Of a stretch of 64,000 nucleotides of DNA, positions 9,824 through 19,462 are shown in pieces; positions within the stretch are counted from its first letter, which is position 1; every line of letters begins with the position of its first letter. Made by a program: the position numbers and the translations under genes. Where the stretch lies: contig JAPWDM010000001.1 in assembly GCA_035578155.1 (NCBI GenBank), forward strand, positions 10,639,543 to 10,703,542. Direction: 5' to 3'. The stretch comes from Brachynemurus nebulosus. Its lineage: Eukaryota > Arthropoda > Insecta > Neuroptera > Myrmeleontidae. The notes under the pieces are model-generated. The model was not told the DNA's origin. It worked only from the letters and a program-made list of their open reading frames with translations, and did not search any database.

Positions 9824-10012
9824 CATTTTTTGTAACAATATTCGTCAATGGATTATATTGAACCACACGGTCATGTAGTAGAAGACAGAATGCTGATGTA
9901 TTCTCCGACACCTCCTTCAACGTTTTAAATTCAATTCGAATATCCGCCGGTCAACTTTTCAATGATTCGTTATCGTGTTATTTTATTGTGTAAAATCAAT
10001 TAGTTTGTCGAC

Positions 10013-10083
10013 CCCGAGTTGGTGTAGTGGTTAGCAACTCCGCTCTTATCTGGTAGATTGTGAGTTCGAAACCAACCGGGGGA
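10013..10083 (+). repeat. tRNA-derived sequence (SINE head or tRNA relic), left arm
   Basis: An A-box-like TGGTGTAGTGG at 10020-10030 and a B-box-like GTTCGAAACC at 10064-10073 are spaced as in a tRNA gene, followed by CCGGGGG. The stems do not fold into a good cloverleaf, so it is not a working tRNA. The same sequence occurs in the right arm (17983-18053, opposite strand) and, diverged, outside the element at 27483-27553, so it is a repeat family. It is likely a SINE head with internal RNA polymerase III promoter. Confidence 0.65.
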
Positions 10084-10089
10084 GATTCG

Positions 10090-12560
10090 TCATCTACATT
10101 ACTACGCCGCTCATTAGTTTATCGTAGAATTGTTGGTATTTCAGAGTTTTCAACGAGTTGTTTAATAATTTCCTCTCGACGCTTCGCTTTACTTAGTTCT
10201 CTTAATTCTGCGTTAGAACATTGAAGAAGATTGATGTAATGGTCCGTAAATTACATACAACAGAAATATTCCGATATTTCAATATTTCGTCTATAATTGA
10301 ACTTGAAAAGTCTACAAACCACCTCTATAAATTCAATGGTGTTTGTTGAATAATTTTTTACTATTTTAATACACAAGTCGACCAATTGGTGATCTTTGAT
10401 TCCTCACAGAACACTTTCTTGCATATGCACAAATTTTTAATATAATTATAAATTTTACAAGTTAAAAAAGTGATCATTGTGTACCTATTTTTGTTTAAAA
10501 CTATACTTAATAAAAAAAAAATTTTAAGAAAAAAACCGATCTTTTGATTTACACCGATCCCCTAAAGAGAAATCAAACTAATTTTTGATATTATATCTTA
10601 AACTTGATGTATATATAAAAATTCCATTTACAATTATGGTACACCATATATACTCGTAAATTTTACAAAAAATGTATCACTCTGTACATTTTTTAAATCT
10701 ATGTGCATATTCTTTGATGTTATTTAATCAGCTAAATCTTTAATCAACTAAATCAGCTAAAATTGTTACATACTTACGTTATAAATATCTAAGTGTGTAT
10801 TTTTCTTTTAAATAATATATAACTTAGAAACACTCATGATTACTTTACTATAGCTGTAATCACTCGATATCATGTTATAAAATACATAAGAATTTACTCA
10901 TTTAATGTAAAAATATTTGATTATCAACAATTAAATAAAAACGAATTTTTTTAAAATATATGTATATAGTAATATAATATTTCGCATATATACAGTACTC
11001 TGTTAAAAGTACGGGTTTCTACACCGTTAAAAACATATATTTTACAATATCAATATATTGTAAAAAATCATATTTCTTAATATTTTTAAAACTGAATATG
11101 TAATATCAAGAATTTAAAACAGTTTTGAAACATTAATTTCTCCTCATAATATTTTTTTAGTCTTAAATTAATAGCACAATGTTCCATATATTTTAAGAAA
11201 ATTTTTCTTTTAATATTTTATAACTTATCTAAAAAATTTATAGCTATTTTTATCCAAAAATTTATTACTTGCTATTGTTAAAAAATTAGTTAAATATATC
11301 TATAGGTATTAAGTGACCCCTAGTTTTGTGAAAGACGGTAGTAAGAGCAATTCATCTTAAATACGAAATTATTTTATCAATGCTAAATAAGCGTTTTTTT
11401 CTCATATTATCATACTCCAATATATTGTATATTATTATAATTTATAAAAATGTGTTTTATTTATTAAAAAATTTAGCAAAATTTTAAATAATATCACGTC
11501 AAAATAATATTCAGAAGTCAATAAAAGACAATAGCAGTAAATTTATTAAGATAACTATAAATAAATATTAATCTAATGTTGAAATATTTATTAACAAATA
11601 GTATTGCTTAGTAGAAAATTAGGTACCTATTGTTTTGTTTTCAAATTTACCTTTTTGCAATTAAAGAAAATTTTAGTAACTATCGATACCTATATAAAAC
11701 GATACCCATAAAAGACAAGCATGCTCTGATCTCAACAATTTTTTCCCATGTTAAATTTGTATGTTCTTACTTCGCTGAAACTTATTATGTTTATATATTC
11801 CCCCAATATTTTCTACCATAAACAATAGTTATAGCAAGCTAGGTAGGTATTGAATAAGTATTTTTTGTTTGTTAATTTATTGATGATAGAGAAAAAAAAT
11901 TTATGATTTTATAGACAGTGAAATACATTTAAACTATTTTTTGCAGTTTAATTTTGTAAAAACACCTAAAAATTATCAGTCACAGACAAATATTTCTAAG
12001 CAAACGAATTGAAAATGTAGTTTTATATCATAAGAATAAATGCGTATATATAGGGTGGACAGTAAATAACTCTCATAATTTTTAAAGAGCGGATGAAAAC
12101 TTTAATTTTGGATTACGAAATTTTATTTTTTTTCCGGAGTTAAGCTGCATTCAATTAATTAACCCTTTCCTGCACAGCAGTTTTAGATCATTACTGTGCA
12201 AACGATACTTCAAATTAGCAAATCATTAATAACATGGGTAAATACTTATTAGCAAGAATTACATAGTTTACACATATGTTCTATCGCACCAGAATGTTAA
12301 TAGGACAATGCGATTTAATTGCCTATATTCAGGAGCAAGCAAAAACATTACCTATTTTAATAACTTAGAAAATACACATTACATAGTTCGTTGTAAGAAC
12401 AATCATTTCGGTGATCTTTTTTTTTTTAACGAATTACTAAATTTGCTTAAGGACTATGGTATGTAAGAAATAACAACACTCACATACATAATTTTAAAAT
12501 AATTAACATATAGCTATTGGAAAAGTTACAAAGATTTTTTTAACAACTTATTAAATGCTG
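10090..12560. other. Left-arm noncoding spacer
   Basis: About 2.4 kb of AT-rich DNA between the two genes, identical in mirror image to about 15506-17976 in the stretches I compared. No ATG open frame of note; a 63-codon frame at 11630-11821 begins with TTG. Near 12050 a short AGGGTGG plus AATAACTCT segment recalls the CAGGGTG MITEs. Confidence 0.6.
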
Positions 12561-12570
12561 ATAGCTTATT

Positions 12571-13704
12571 TTAATATCTCCTATAGGGCCTTAAGTATAA
12601 CCCTTCACCCGAAATTTTTTCATCACCATCGTTGGCGACTGTATTCTCGTCATCATCAGCTTCTCCTTCGCTCGCAGTATCTTCGCTATCGCTAGTAGAT
12701 GTTTTTTCATCATCATTGAATACATATTTTAACACTGGTTCAATAATATCATGCTTTTCCAATTCCCTGGTTATTGAGATAATCCGCTTTCCAATGTCAC
12801 TTTCCTTTAAATTATTAAAATGGCTTCGTTTTTTCTCGTTTTCGATATAATCCGCGAAGCTGGGATTTATAATATGACTCCTTTCCATTAAATTGCACAC
12901 AGTATTAACCATTTCTTCTCCAATTTGCGTCTGAGTCGCTAAACTTCTTAGTTCATCAACTAAATGGTTCGGGTCATCAAAATATTCTTCTCCATCAACA
13001 GGTTTCGAATGGCCATTATGAAGGTTAGTATTTTCATCATCATATTTGAAACGTTTAGCTTCTCCATTTATTGAATTAGATGTTGAAGGTTGGTCCTTTT
13101 CTTCCGAATTTTTATCTTCTTGTTCTTCATCCTTTGCGCATGCGTTCTGAAGCTCTTTGACCATTAATATGTCTAGAGCAGTTTGTAAGAGACCAGCTAT
13201 CTTTGGAGTAAAACTTGTTTCTTTGTAGTTATCAGGCGATGGTAAATGCTTTTGTTCATCAGATCGATTATCTTCGACATTTACCGATTGTAGAATATTA
13301 TGCGAGTTTTTTAAAGCGTGGAATTTACTTCTGATTGCTTCTGCTGCAGCCATCATACTTTCATCAAAAGTATTCAAGTTTCTTTTAGATAGATCTGTAT
13401 CATTTTCGTGTTGATTTTGAAATACTGGTGCTTTATCTTCCTTTTCTTCATTTCTTGCTTCAAAACTATATTCGGTTTCATTATCATCATTTTCATCATT
13501 AGATTTTGACGATTCACTTTGTCTCCTGTTCTCCGCGCTGTTCACTTGTGTCCCATTATTTACCGTGGTATATTCAAACTGATTATTTGCGATCTGGTCA
13601 TTATTGTTTGTTTCATGTTCCTGAGTATGCACTCTTCTTTTCATATGACGTAAAAGAGAACTTCTCCGCGAAAATGTCTTGTCACAACGTATACAGTTAA
13701 ACAT
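12571..13704 (-). CDS. Acidic single C2H2 zinc-finger protein, left copy
   Basis: A 377-residue protein from an ATG about 39 nt after a TCAG initiator. Residues 4-26 are one C2H2 finger: Cys4-x2-Cys7-x12-His20-x5-His26, with the usual Phe11, Leu17 and a basic end. Residues 30-60 are Asn/Gln-rich; there are acidic runs near 65-90, 190-205 and 340-360, and a short basic patch near 215. The region 240-335 is charged, probably helical, and of no family I know. The end is Arg/Tyr-rich. A single finger plus acidic tail suggests a DNA-binding regulator, but that is inference. It is identical in sequence to the right copy at 14362-15495 and diverges from it across the central minisatellite. Confidence 0.85.
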   Translation of the reverse strand: MFNCIRCDKTFSRRSSLLRHMKRRVHTQEHETNNNDQIANNQFEYTTVNNGTQVNSAENRRQSESSKSNDENDDNETEYSFEARNEEKEDKAPVFQNQHENDTDLSKRNLNTFDESMMAAAEAIRSKFHALKNSHNILQSVNVEDNRSDEQKHLPSPDNYKETSFTPKIAGLLQTALDILMVKELQNACAKDEEQEDKNSEEKDQPSTSNSINGEAKRFKYDDENTNLHNGHSKPVDGEEYFDDPNHLVDELRSLATQTQIGEEMVNTVCNLMERSHIINPSFADYIENEKKRSHFNNLKESDIGKRIISITRELEKHDIIEPVLKYVFNDDEKTSTSDSEDTASEGEADDDENTVANDGDEKISGEGLYLRPYRRY

Positions 13705-13739
13705 TTTGATAGATGTGAAGAGTTCGATTTATAACATAA

Positions 13740-13775
13740 CACTGATTAGTTTTTATATCGACATGATCTTATATA
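13740..13775 (-). promoter_or_regulatory. TATA/initiator promoter of zinc-finger gene, left copy
   Basis: TATATAAG at 13768-13775 on the minus strand and TCAGTG with its A at 13743, a spacing of 32 bp. The TATA-plus-CAGT layout is standard for insect core promoters and is also used by baculovirus early genes. Exact mirror of 14291-14326. Confidence 0.75.
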
Positions 13776-13806
13776 GTACAACCAGAGCAGAATTGACGTA
13801 AAGTAA

Positions 13807-14259
13807 TGACACCAAAATGCACCAAAGGTGCACCAAATGACACCAAAATGCACCAAAGGTGCACCAAATGACACCAAACTGCACCAAATGACACCAAACT
13901 GCACCAAAGGTGCACCAAATGACACCAAACTGCTCCAAAGGTGCACCAAAATTCACCAAAAGTGCACCAAATGACACCAAACTGCACCAAAGGTGAACCA
14001 AATGACACCAAACTGCACCAAATGACACCAAACTGCACCAAAGGTGCACCAAATGACACCAAAAAATACACCAAATTACACCAAAATTACACCAAATAAC
14101 ACCTAATTTACACCAAAATTATACCAAAAATACACCAAAATTACACCAAATGACACCAAATGATTCCAAGTTAAATCAAAAATACGCCATAAAGACATCA
14201 AATTACACCAAAAACAAATTCTAAAATGCACCAGTCTCTGTGCTGCTTTACTGTTGGCG
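13807..14259. repeat. Central CACCAAA minisatellite, unpaired loop of the palindrome
   Basis: Repeats of TGACACCAAA, CTGCACCAAA and GGTGCACCAAA (10-11 bp sub-units arranged in about 20- and 31-bp blocks), regular from 13807 to about 14065 and decaying to ACACCAAATT-like words by 14230. All copies point the same way, so this centre is not self-complementary, while both sides are. It separates the two divergent zinc-finger promoters and could be an enhancer, a replication structure or a remnant of lost internal sequence. Open frames here are products of the repeat and are not genes. Confidence 0.95.
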
Positions 14260-14290
14260 TTACTTTACGTCAATTCTGCTCTGGTTGTAC

Positions 14291-14326
14291 TATATAAGAT
14301 CATGTCGATATAAAAACTAATCAGTG
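14291..14326 (+). promoter_or_regulatory. TATA/initiator promoter of zinc-finger gene, right copy
   Basis: TATATAAG at 14291-14298 and TCAGTG at 14321-14326; the initiator A (14323) is 32 bp from the start of the TATA box. The ATG follows at 14362, giving a predicted 5' UTR of about 39 nt. Confidence 0.75.
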
Positions 14327-14361
14327 TTATGTTATAAATCGAACTCTTCACATCTATCAAA

Positions 14362-15495
14362 ATGTTTAACTGTATACGTTGTGACAAGACATTTTCGCGG
14401 AGAAGTTCTCTTTTACGTCATATGAAAAGAAGAGTGCATACTCAGGAACATGAAACAAACAATAATGACCAGATCGCAAATAATCAGTTTGAATATACCA
14501 CGGTAAATAATGGGACACAAGTGAACAGCGCGGAGAACAGGAGACAAAGTGAATCGTCAAAATCTAATGATGAAAATGATGATAATGAAACCGAATATAG
14601 TTTTGAAGCAAGAAATGAAGAAAAGGAAGATAAAGCACCAGTATTTCAAAATCAACACGAAAATGATACAGATCTATCTAAAAGAAACTTGAATACTTTT
14701 GATGAAAGTATGATGGCTGCAGCAGAAGCAATCAGAAGTAAATTCCACGCTTTAAAAAACTCGCATAATATTCTACAATCGGTAAATGTCGAAGATAATC
14801 GATCTGATGAACAAAAGCATTTACCATCGCCTGATAACTACAAAGAAACAAGTTTTACTCCAAAGATAGCTGGTCTCTTACAAACTGCTCTAGACATATT
14901 AATGGTCAAAGAGCTTCAGAACGCATGCGCAAAGGATGAAGAACAAGAAGATAAAAATTCGGAAGAAAAGGACCAACCTTCAACATCTAATTCAATAAAT
15001 GGAGAAGCTAAACGTTTCAAATATGATGATGAAAATACTAACCTTCATAATGGCCATTCGAAACCTGTTGATGGAGAAGAATATTTTGATGACCCGAACC
15101 ATTTAGTTGATGAACTAAGAAGTTTAGCGACTCAGACGCAAATTGGAGAAGAAATGGTTAATACTGTGTGCAATTTAATGGAAAGGAGTCATATTATAAA
15201 TCCCAGCTTCGCGGATTATATCGAAAACGAGAAAAAACGAAGCCATTTTAATAATTTAAAGGAAAGTGACATTGGAAAGCGGATTATCTCAATAACCAGG
15301 GAATTGGAAAAGCATGATATTATTGAACCAGTGTTAAAATATGTATTCAATGATGATGAAAAAACATCTACTAGCGATAGCGAAGATACTGCGAGCGAAG
15401 GAGAAGCTGATGATGACGAGAATACAGTCGCCAACGATGGTGATGAAAAAATTTCGGGTGAAGGGTTATACTTAAGGCCCTATAGGAGATATTAA
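14362..15495 (+). CDS. Acidic single C2H2 zinc-finger protein, right copy
   Basis: Identical 377-residue product to 12571-13704. The ATG at 14362 is the first after the predicted start site, preceded by CAAA, a good insect start context. The finger is residues 4-26 (Cys4, Cys7, His20, His26). The rest is charged with acidic blocks and no second finger, so sequence-specific binding by one finger alone would need partners or dimerisation (inference). The gene has no intron, which fits a mobile-element or viral gene. The stop overlaps an ATTAAA at 15491-15496 that could serve as a polyadenylation signal only if weakly placed. It points outward, toward the outer gene, with about 2.8 kb between them. 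Confidence 0.85.
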   Translation: MFNCIRCDKTFSRRSSLLRHMKRRVHTQEHETNNNDQIANNQFEYTTVNNGTQVNSAENRRQSESSKSNDENDDNETEYSFEARNEEKEDKAPVFQNQHENDTDLSKRNLNTFDESMMAAAEAIRSKFHALKNSHNILQSVNVEDNRSDEQKHLPSPDNYKETSFTPKIAGLLQTALDILMVKELQNACAKDEEQEDKNSEEKDQPSTSNSINGEAKRFKYDDENTNLHNGHSKPVDGEEYFDDPNHLVDELRSLATQTQIGEEMVNTVCNLMERSHIINPSFADYIENEKKRSHFNNLKESDIGKRIISITRELEKHDIIEPVLKYVFNDDEKTSTSDSEDTASEGEADDDENTVANDGDEKISGEGLYLRPYRRY

Positions 15496-15505
15496 AATAA
15501 GCTAT

Positions 15506-17976
15506 CAGCATTTAATAAGTTGTTAAAAAAATCTTTGTAACTTTTCCAATAGCTATATGTTAATTATTTTAAAATTATGTATGTGAGTGTTGTTATTTCT
15601 TACATACCATAGTCCTTAAGCAAATTTAGTAATTCGTTAAAAAAAAAAAGATCACCGAAATGATTGTTCTTACAACGAACTATGTAATGTGTATTTTCTA
15701 AGTTATTAAAATAGGTAATGTTTTTGCTTGCTCCTGAATATAGGCAATTAAATCGCATTGTCCTATTAACATTCTGGTGCGATAGAACATATGTGTAAAC
15801 TATGTAATTCTTGCTAATAAGTATTTACCCATGTTATTAATGATTTGCTAATTTGAAGTATCGTTTGCACAGTAATGATCTAAAACTGCTGTGCAGGAAA
15901 GGGTTAATTAATTGAATGCAGCTTAACTCCGGAAAAAAAATAAAATTTCGTAATCCAAAATTAAAGTTTTCATCCGCTCTTTAAAAATTATGAGAGTTAT
16001 TTACTGTCCACCCTATATATACGCATTTATTCTTATGATATAAAACTACATTTTCAATTCGTTTGCTTAGAAATATTTGTCTGTGACTGATAATTTTTAG
16101 GTGTTTTTACAAAATTAAACTGCAAAAAATAGTTTAAATGTATTTCACTGTCTATAAAATCATAAATTTTTTTTCTCTATCATCAATAAATTAACAAACA
16201 AAAAATACTTATTCAATACCTACCTAGCTTGCTATAACTATTGTTTATGGTAGAAAATATTGGGGGAATATATAAACATAATAAGTTTCAGCGAAGTAAG
16301 AACATACAAATTTAACATGGGAAAAAATTGTTGAGATCAGAGCATGCTTGTCTTTTATGGGTATCGTTTTATATAGGTATCGATAGTTACTAAAATTTTC
16401 TTTAATTGCAAAAAGGTAAATTTGAAAACAAAACAATAGGTACCTAATTTTCTACTAAGCAATACTATTTGTTAATAAATATTTCAACATTAGATTAATA
16501 TTTATTTATAGTTATCTTAATAAATTTACTGCTATTGTCTTTTATTGACTTCTGAATATTATTTTGACGTGATATTATTTAAAATTTTGCTAAATTTTTT
16601 AATAAATAAAACACATTTTTATAAATTATAATAATATACAATATATTGGAGTATGATAATATGAGAAAAAAACGCTTATTTAGCATTGATAAAATAATTT
16701 CGTATTTAAGATGAATTGCTCTTACTACCGTCTTTCACAAAACTAGGGGTCACTTAATACCTATAGATATATTTAACTAATTTTTTAACAATAGCAAGTA
16801 ATAAATTTTTGGATAAAAATAGCTATAAATTTTTTAGATAAGTTATAAAATATTAAAAGAAAAATTTTCTTAAAATATATGGAACATTGTGCTATTAATT
16901 TAAGACTAAAAAAATATTATGAGGAGAAATTAATGTTTCAAAACTGTTTTAAATTCTTGATATTACATATTCAGTTTTAAAAATATTAAGAAATATGATT
17001 TTTTACAATATATTGATATTGTAAAATATATGTTTTTAACGGTGTAGAAACCCGTACTTTTAACAGAGTACTGTATATATGCGAAATATTATATTACTAT
17101 ATACATATATTTTAAAAAAATTCGTTTTTATTTAATTGTTGATAATCAAATATTTTTACATTAAATGAGTAAATTCTTATGTATTTTATAACATGATATC
17201 GAGTGATTACAGCTATAGTAAAGTAATCATGAGTGTTTCTAAGTTATATATTATTTAAAAGAAAAATACACACTTAGATATTTATAACGTAAGTATGTAA
17301 CAATTTTAGCTGATTTAGTTGATTAAAGATTTAGCTGATTAAATAACATCAAAGAATATGCACATAGATTTAAAAAATGTACAGAGTGATACATTTTTTG
17401 TAAAATTTACGAGTATATATGGTGTACCATAATTGTAAATGGAATTTTTATATATACATCAAGTTTAAGATATAATATCAAAAATTAGTTTGATTTCTCT
17501 TTAGGGGATCGGTGTAAATCAAAAGATCGGTTTTTTTCTTAAAATTTTTTTTTTATTAAGTATAGTTTTAAACAAAAATAGGTACACAATGATCACTTTT
17601 TTAACTTGTAAAATTTATAATTATATTAAAAATTTGTGCATATGCAAGAAAGTGTTCTGTGAGGAATCAAAGATCACCAATTGGTCGACTTGTGTATTAA
17701 AATAGTAAAAAATTATTCAACAAACACCATTGAATTTATAGAGGTGGTTTGTAGACTTTTCAAGTTCAATTATAGACGAAATATTGAAATATCGGAATAT
17801 TTCTGTTGTATGTAATTTACGGACCATTACATCAATCTTCTTCAATGTTCTAACGCAGAATTAAGAGAACTAAGTAAAGCGAAGCGTCGAGAGGAAATTA
17901 TTAAACAACTCGTTGAAAACTCTGAAATACCAACAATTCTACGATAAACTAATGAGCGGCGTAGTAATGTAGATGA
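15506..17976. other. Right-arm noncoding spacer
   Basis: Mirror of 10090-12560. AT-rich, no supported gene. Confidence 0.6.
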
Positions 17977-17982
17977 CGAATC

Positions 17983-18053
17983 TCCCCCGGTTGGTTTCGA
18001 ACTCACAATCTACCAGATAAGAGCGGAGTTGCTAACCACTACACCAACTCGGG
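17983..18053 (-). repeat. tRNA-derived sequence, right arm
   Basis: Mirror of 10013-10083, identical. Presence of a genomic repeat at the same place in both arms means the arms were copied from one another after it arrived, or that it predates formation of the palindrome. Confidence 0.65.
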
Positions 18054-18242
18054 GTCGACAAACTAATTGATTTTACACAATAAAATAACACGATAACGAA
18101 TCATTGAAAAGTTGACCGGCGGATATTCGAATTGAATTTAAAACGTTGAAGGAGGTGTCGGAGAATACATCAGCATTCTGTCTTCTACTACATGACCGTG
18201 TGGTTCAATATAATCCATTGACGAATATTGTTACAAAAAATG

Positions 18243-18276
18243 TATAAAAGCATCGCAATCCGACTATAAATCAGCC
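18243..18276 (+). promoter_or_regulatory. TATA/initiator promoter of outer gene, right copy
   Basis: TATAAAAG at 18243-18250; TCAGCC at 18271-18276 with the A at 18273, 30 bp downstream. The ATG is at 18300, giving a predicted 5' UTR of about 27 nt. Confidence 0.75.
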
Positions 18277-18299
18277 AGTTGCGCTCTAGACAACGCACA

Positions 18300-18812
18300 A
18301 TGAAGACCGACGCAGCAATTGTTGACTTCCAAGGATTTCCAAATTCAACAAATGGGAAATTCTACATAAAGGAATTAGCTCTGTTGAAATTCGATTCTTC
18401 CGAAGAAAATTGTGGTGAAGATTATATACTACAACACTATATTTTCAAATCACCAATACCGTTTTGCGGATTAAGTGAAAAGGATCAACGCACAGCTCGC
18501 TGGTTACGGAAAAACCATCATGGGTTCACCTGGATGGATGGACATATTGAATACGAGGAACTACAATATATTTTAATAAACAATCTACACGGAACTCGCA
18601 TCATCTATGCGAAGGGAGAAGAAAAAGTACGCTATTTGAAACGACTACTACCGTCAGCGCCCATTATGAACTTTGAAGAAATAACAATTTGTCCCAAGTT
18701 GAGAATCATAACATCAACATACACTAGCCCTCGATGCGGCCATCATTCCGGAGCAACTTGCGCCATGGAAAATGTCATATCCATATACAAATATTATTTT
18801 ATTAACATTTAA
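18300..18812 (+). CDS. Outer gene, intact copy: 170-aa protein with CxxH motif, function unknown
   Basis: ATG at 18300 is the first after the initiator; a TTG-started extension upstream is not needed. The product has an N-terminal strand ending Val-Asp9-Phe-Gln11-Gly-Phe, a second strand Phe-Tyr-Ile-Lys-Glu25, His73-His74-Gly-Phe-Thr-Trp, Ala-Lys105-Gly-Glu-Glu-Lys109, and a C-terminal Cys146-Gly-His-His149 with Cys154-Ala-Met-Glu-Asn158. The order of motifs recalls a DnaQ-like 3'-5' exonuclease (Asp-x-Glu, a middle motif, a late His-x4-Asp), but with Gln for Glu and Asn for Asp. If the resemblance is real it may be inactive or use other ligands. I recall similar arthropod proteins only as uncharacterised, so the function stays open. 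AATAAA follows 32 bp after the stop. Confidence 0.75.
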   Translation: MKTDAAIVDFQGFPNSTNGKFYIKELALLKFDSSEENCGEDYILQHYIFKSPIPFCGLSEKDQRTARWLRKNHHGFTWMDGHIEYEELQYILINNLHGTRIIYAKGEEKVRYLKRLLPSAPIMNFEEITICPKLRIITSTYTSPRCGHHSGATCAMENVISIYKYYFINI

Positions 18813-18843
18813 ACATTTTTATTATAAAAAATATTTCTTTTAA

Positions 18844-18849
18844 AATAAA
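18844..18849 (+). terminator. AATAAA polyadenylation signal, outer gene right copy
   Basis: AATAAA about 32 bp after the TAA at 18810-18812, in A-rich sequence. Confidence 0.5.
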
Positions 18850-19041
18850 TTTATTAAAATAAGAAAAAAATTAAAAAAAATTAAAAAAATTAAAAATAAA
18901 AAAAAGTTTTTATTTAATAAAAAAAAAAAAAAAAAATAAATAAAAATTAAAAATTAAAAATAAAAAAAATGTGTTTTTATTTAGAGGAAAACCTGTATAA
19001 GCCTGTTTTCAGATAAAAATATTATAAAATTATGAAAGCAA

Positions 19042-19188
19042 GGCCATCTTTTAATGGCTAGTTTAACTATCAAAAAAAAGGTTTTCGATGCCATCTGTTG
19101 ACAATTTTTCAAACTTACGCACAGGAATCCAGACTAGCAACGCCATCTAGTAGCGAATTCACAGGGCTCGAAGGTGGCTGCGCCATCT
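19042..19188. promoter_or_regulatory. Four AGATGGC sites, right arm
   Basis: Mirror of 8877-9023 (GCCATCT on this strand). Same spacing of about 40-50 bp. Confidence 0.4.
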
Positions 19189-19456
19189 GTTAGGGAATTT
19201 TTCAGTTCTTAGGTTAGAAAAAATTTTGTTAGGTTAAGCTAAGTTCACTTAGGTTTCGTTAGGTTAGGTCAAGTTCCATTGGGTTCTGTTAGGTTAGAAA
19301 AAATTTCACTAGATATCGTTAGGTTGGAGACCAAATTTTGCTCCACCCACCGCCGGAGGCTTCTAGAACCGCCTCGGTAGTTTTGCCTCCTGCCGAGGTC
19401 ACTCAAAAAGTCGGCAGGTGGGAAGGTGGGTCCCGTTCTCTTATATTTCTACTACT

Positions 19457-19462
19457 CGAGAC
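19457..19462. repeat. 6-bp target-site duplication, right
   Basis: CGAGAC directly after the CTACTACT end, matching 8603-8608. Confidence 0.85.

Larger units (their letters stand above)
8609..13806. repeat. Left inverted arm (terminal inverted repeat)
   Basis: 5.2 kb, reverse complement of 14260-19456. Order from outer end: AACCTAAC repeats, AGATGGC sites, T-rich tract, outer gene, tRNA-like insert, about 2.4 kb AT-rich noncoding DNA, zinc-finger gene, core promoter. Terminal inverted repeats of this length are unusual for Polintons, whose repeats are usually around 1 kb or less. Confidence 0.95.
8609..19456. mobile_element. 10.85-kb palindromic element with twin gene pairs (Polinton/virus-like)
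   Basis: Two arms (8609-13806 and 14260-19456) are reverse complements around a 453-bp unpaired centre. Paired positions sum to 28066 from the centre to beyond 9254, and to 28065 outside a T/A homopolymer (19 versus 18 bases near 9130/18937). Ends are 5'-AGTAGTAGAAATATAAG and its complement, flanked by CGAGAC on both sides. Known fact: Polinton/Maverick elements make 6-bp duplications and have AG-type ends. Seen: four outward-facing gene copies (two kinds), no polymerase, integrase, ATPase, protease or capsid gene. IS3EU and Dada elements also make about 6-bp duplications, so class is inferred. The duplication, asymmetric centre and arm differences argue against a fold-back assembly error. 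Confidence 0.85.
14260..19456. repeat. Right inverted arm (terminal inverted repeat)
   Basis: Mirror of 8609-13806, ending ATATTTCTACTACT immediately before CGAGAC. Carries the intact copies of both genes. Confidence 0.95.

Noticed and set aside
10013..10083. Functional tRNA gene
   Set aside because: A- and B-box-like words are present, but acceptor, D and T stems do not pair well and a diverged copy exists elsewhere; it is a tRNA-derived repeat.
11630..11821. 63-codon frame in the left-arm spacer and its mirror at 16245-16436
   Set aside because: Starts with TTG, has no promoter motif and no recognisable domain.
12632..13700. Antisense frames over the zinc-finger genes (and their mirrors at 14366-15434)
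   Set aside because: They are shadows of the acidic coding sequence: GAA/GAT codons read backward give Ser/Phe-rich frames.
13746..14074. Three overlapping open frames of 67-101 codons across the palindrome centre
   Set aside because: They are translations of the CACCAAA minisatellite in several frames at once (Val-Ser-Phe-Gly-Ala repeats), with no independent support.
8609..19456. Palindrome as an assembly fold-back artefact
   Set aside because: An artefact would not create a 6-bp target duplication, an asymmetric 453-bp centre and arm-specific differences. Long-read confirmation is still the decisive test.
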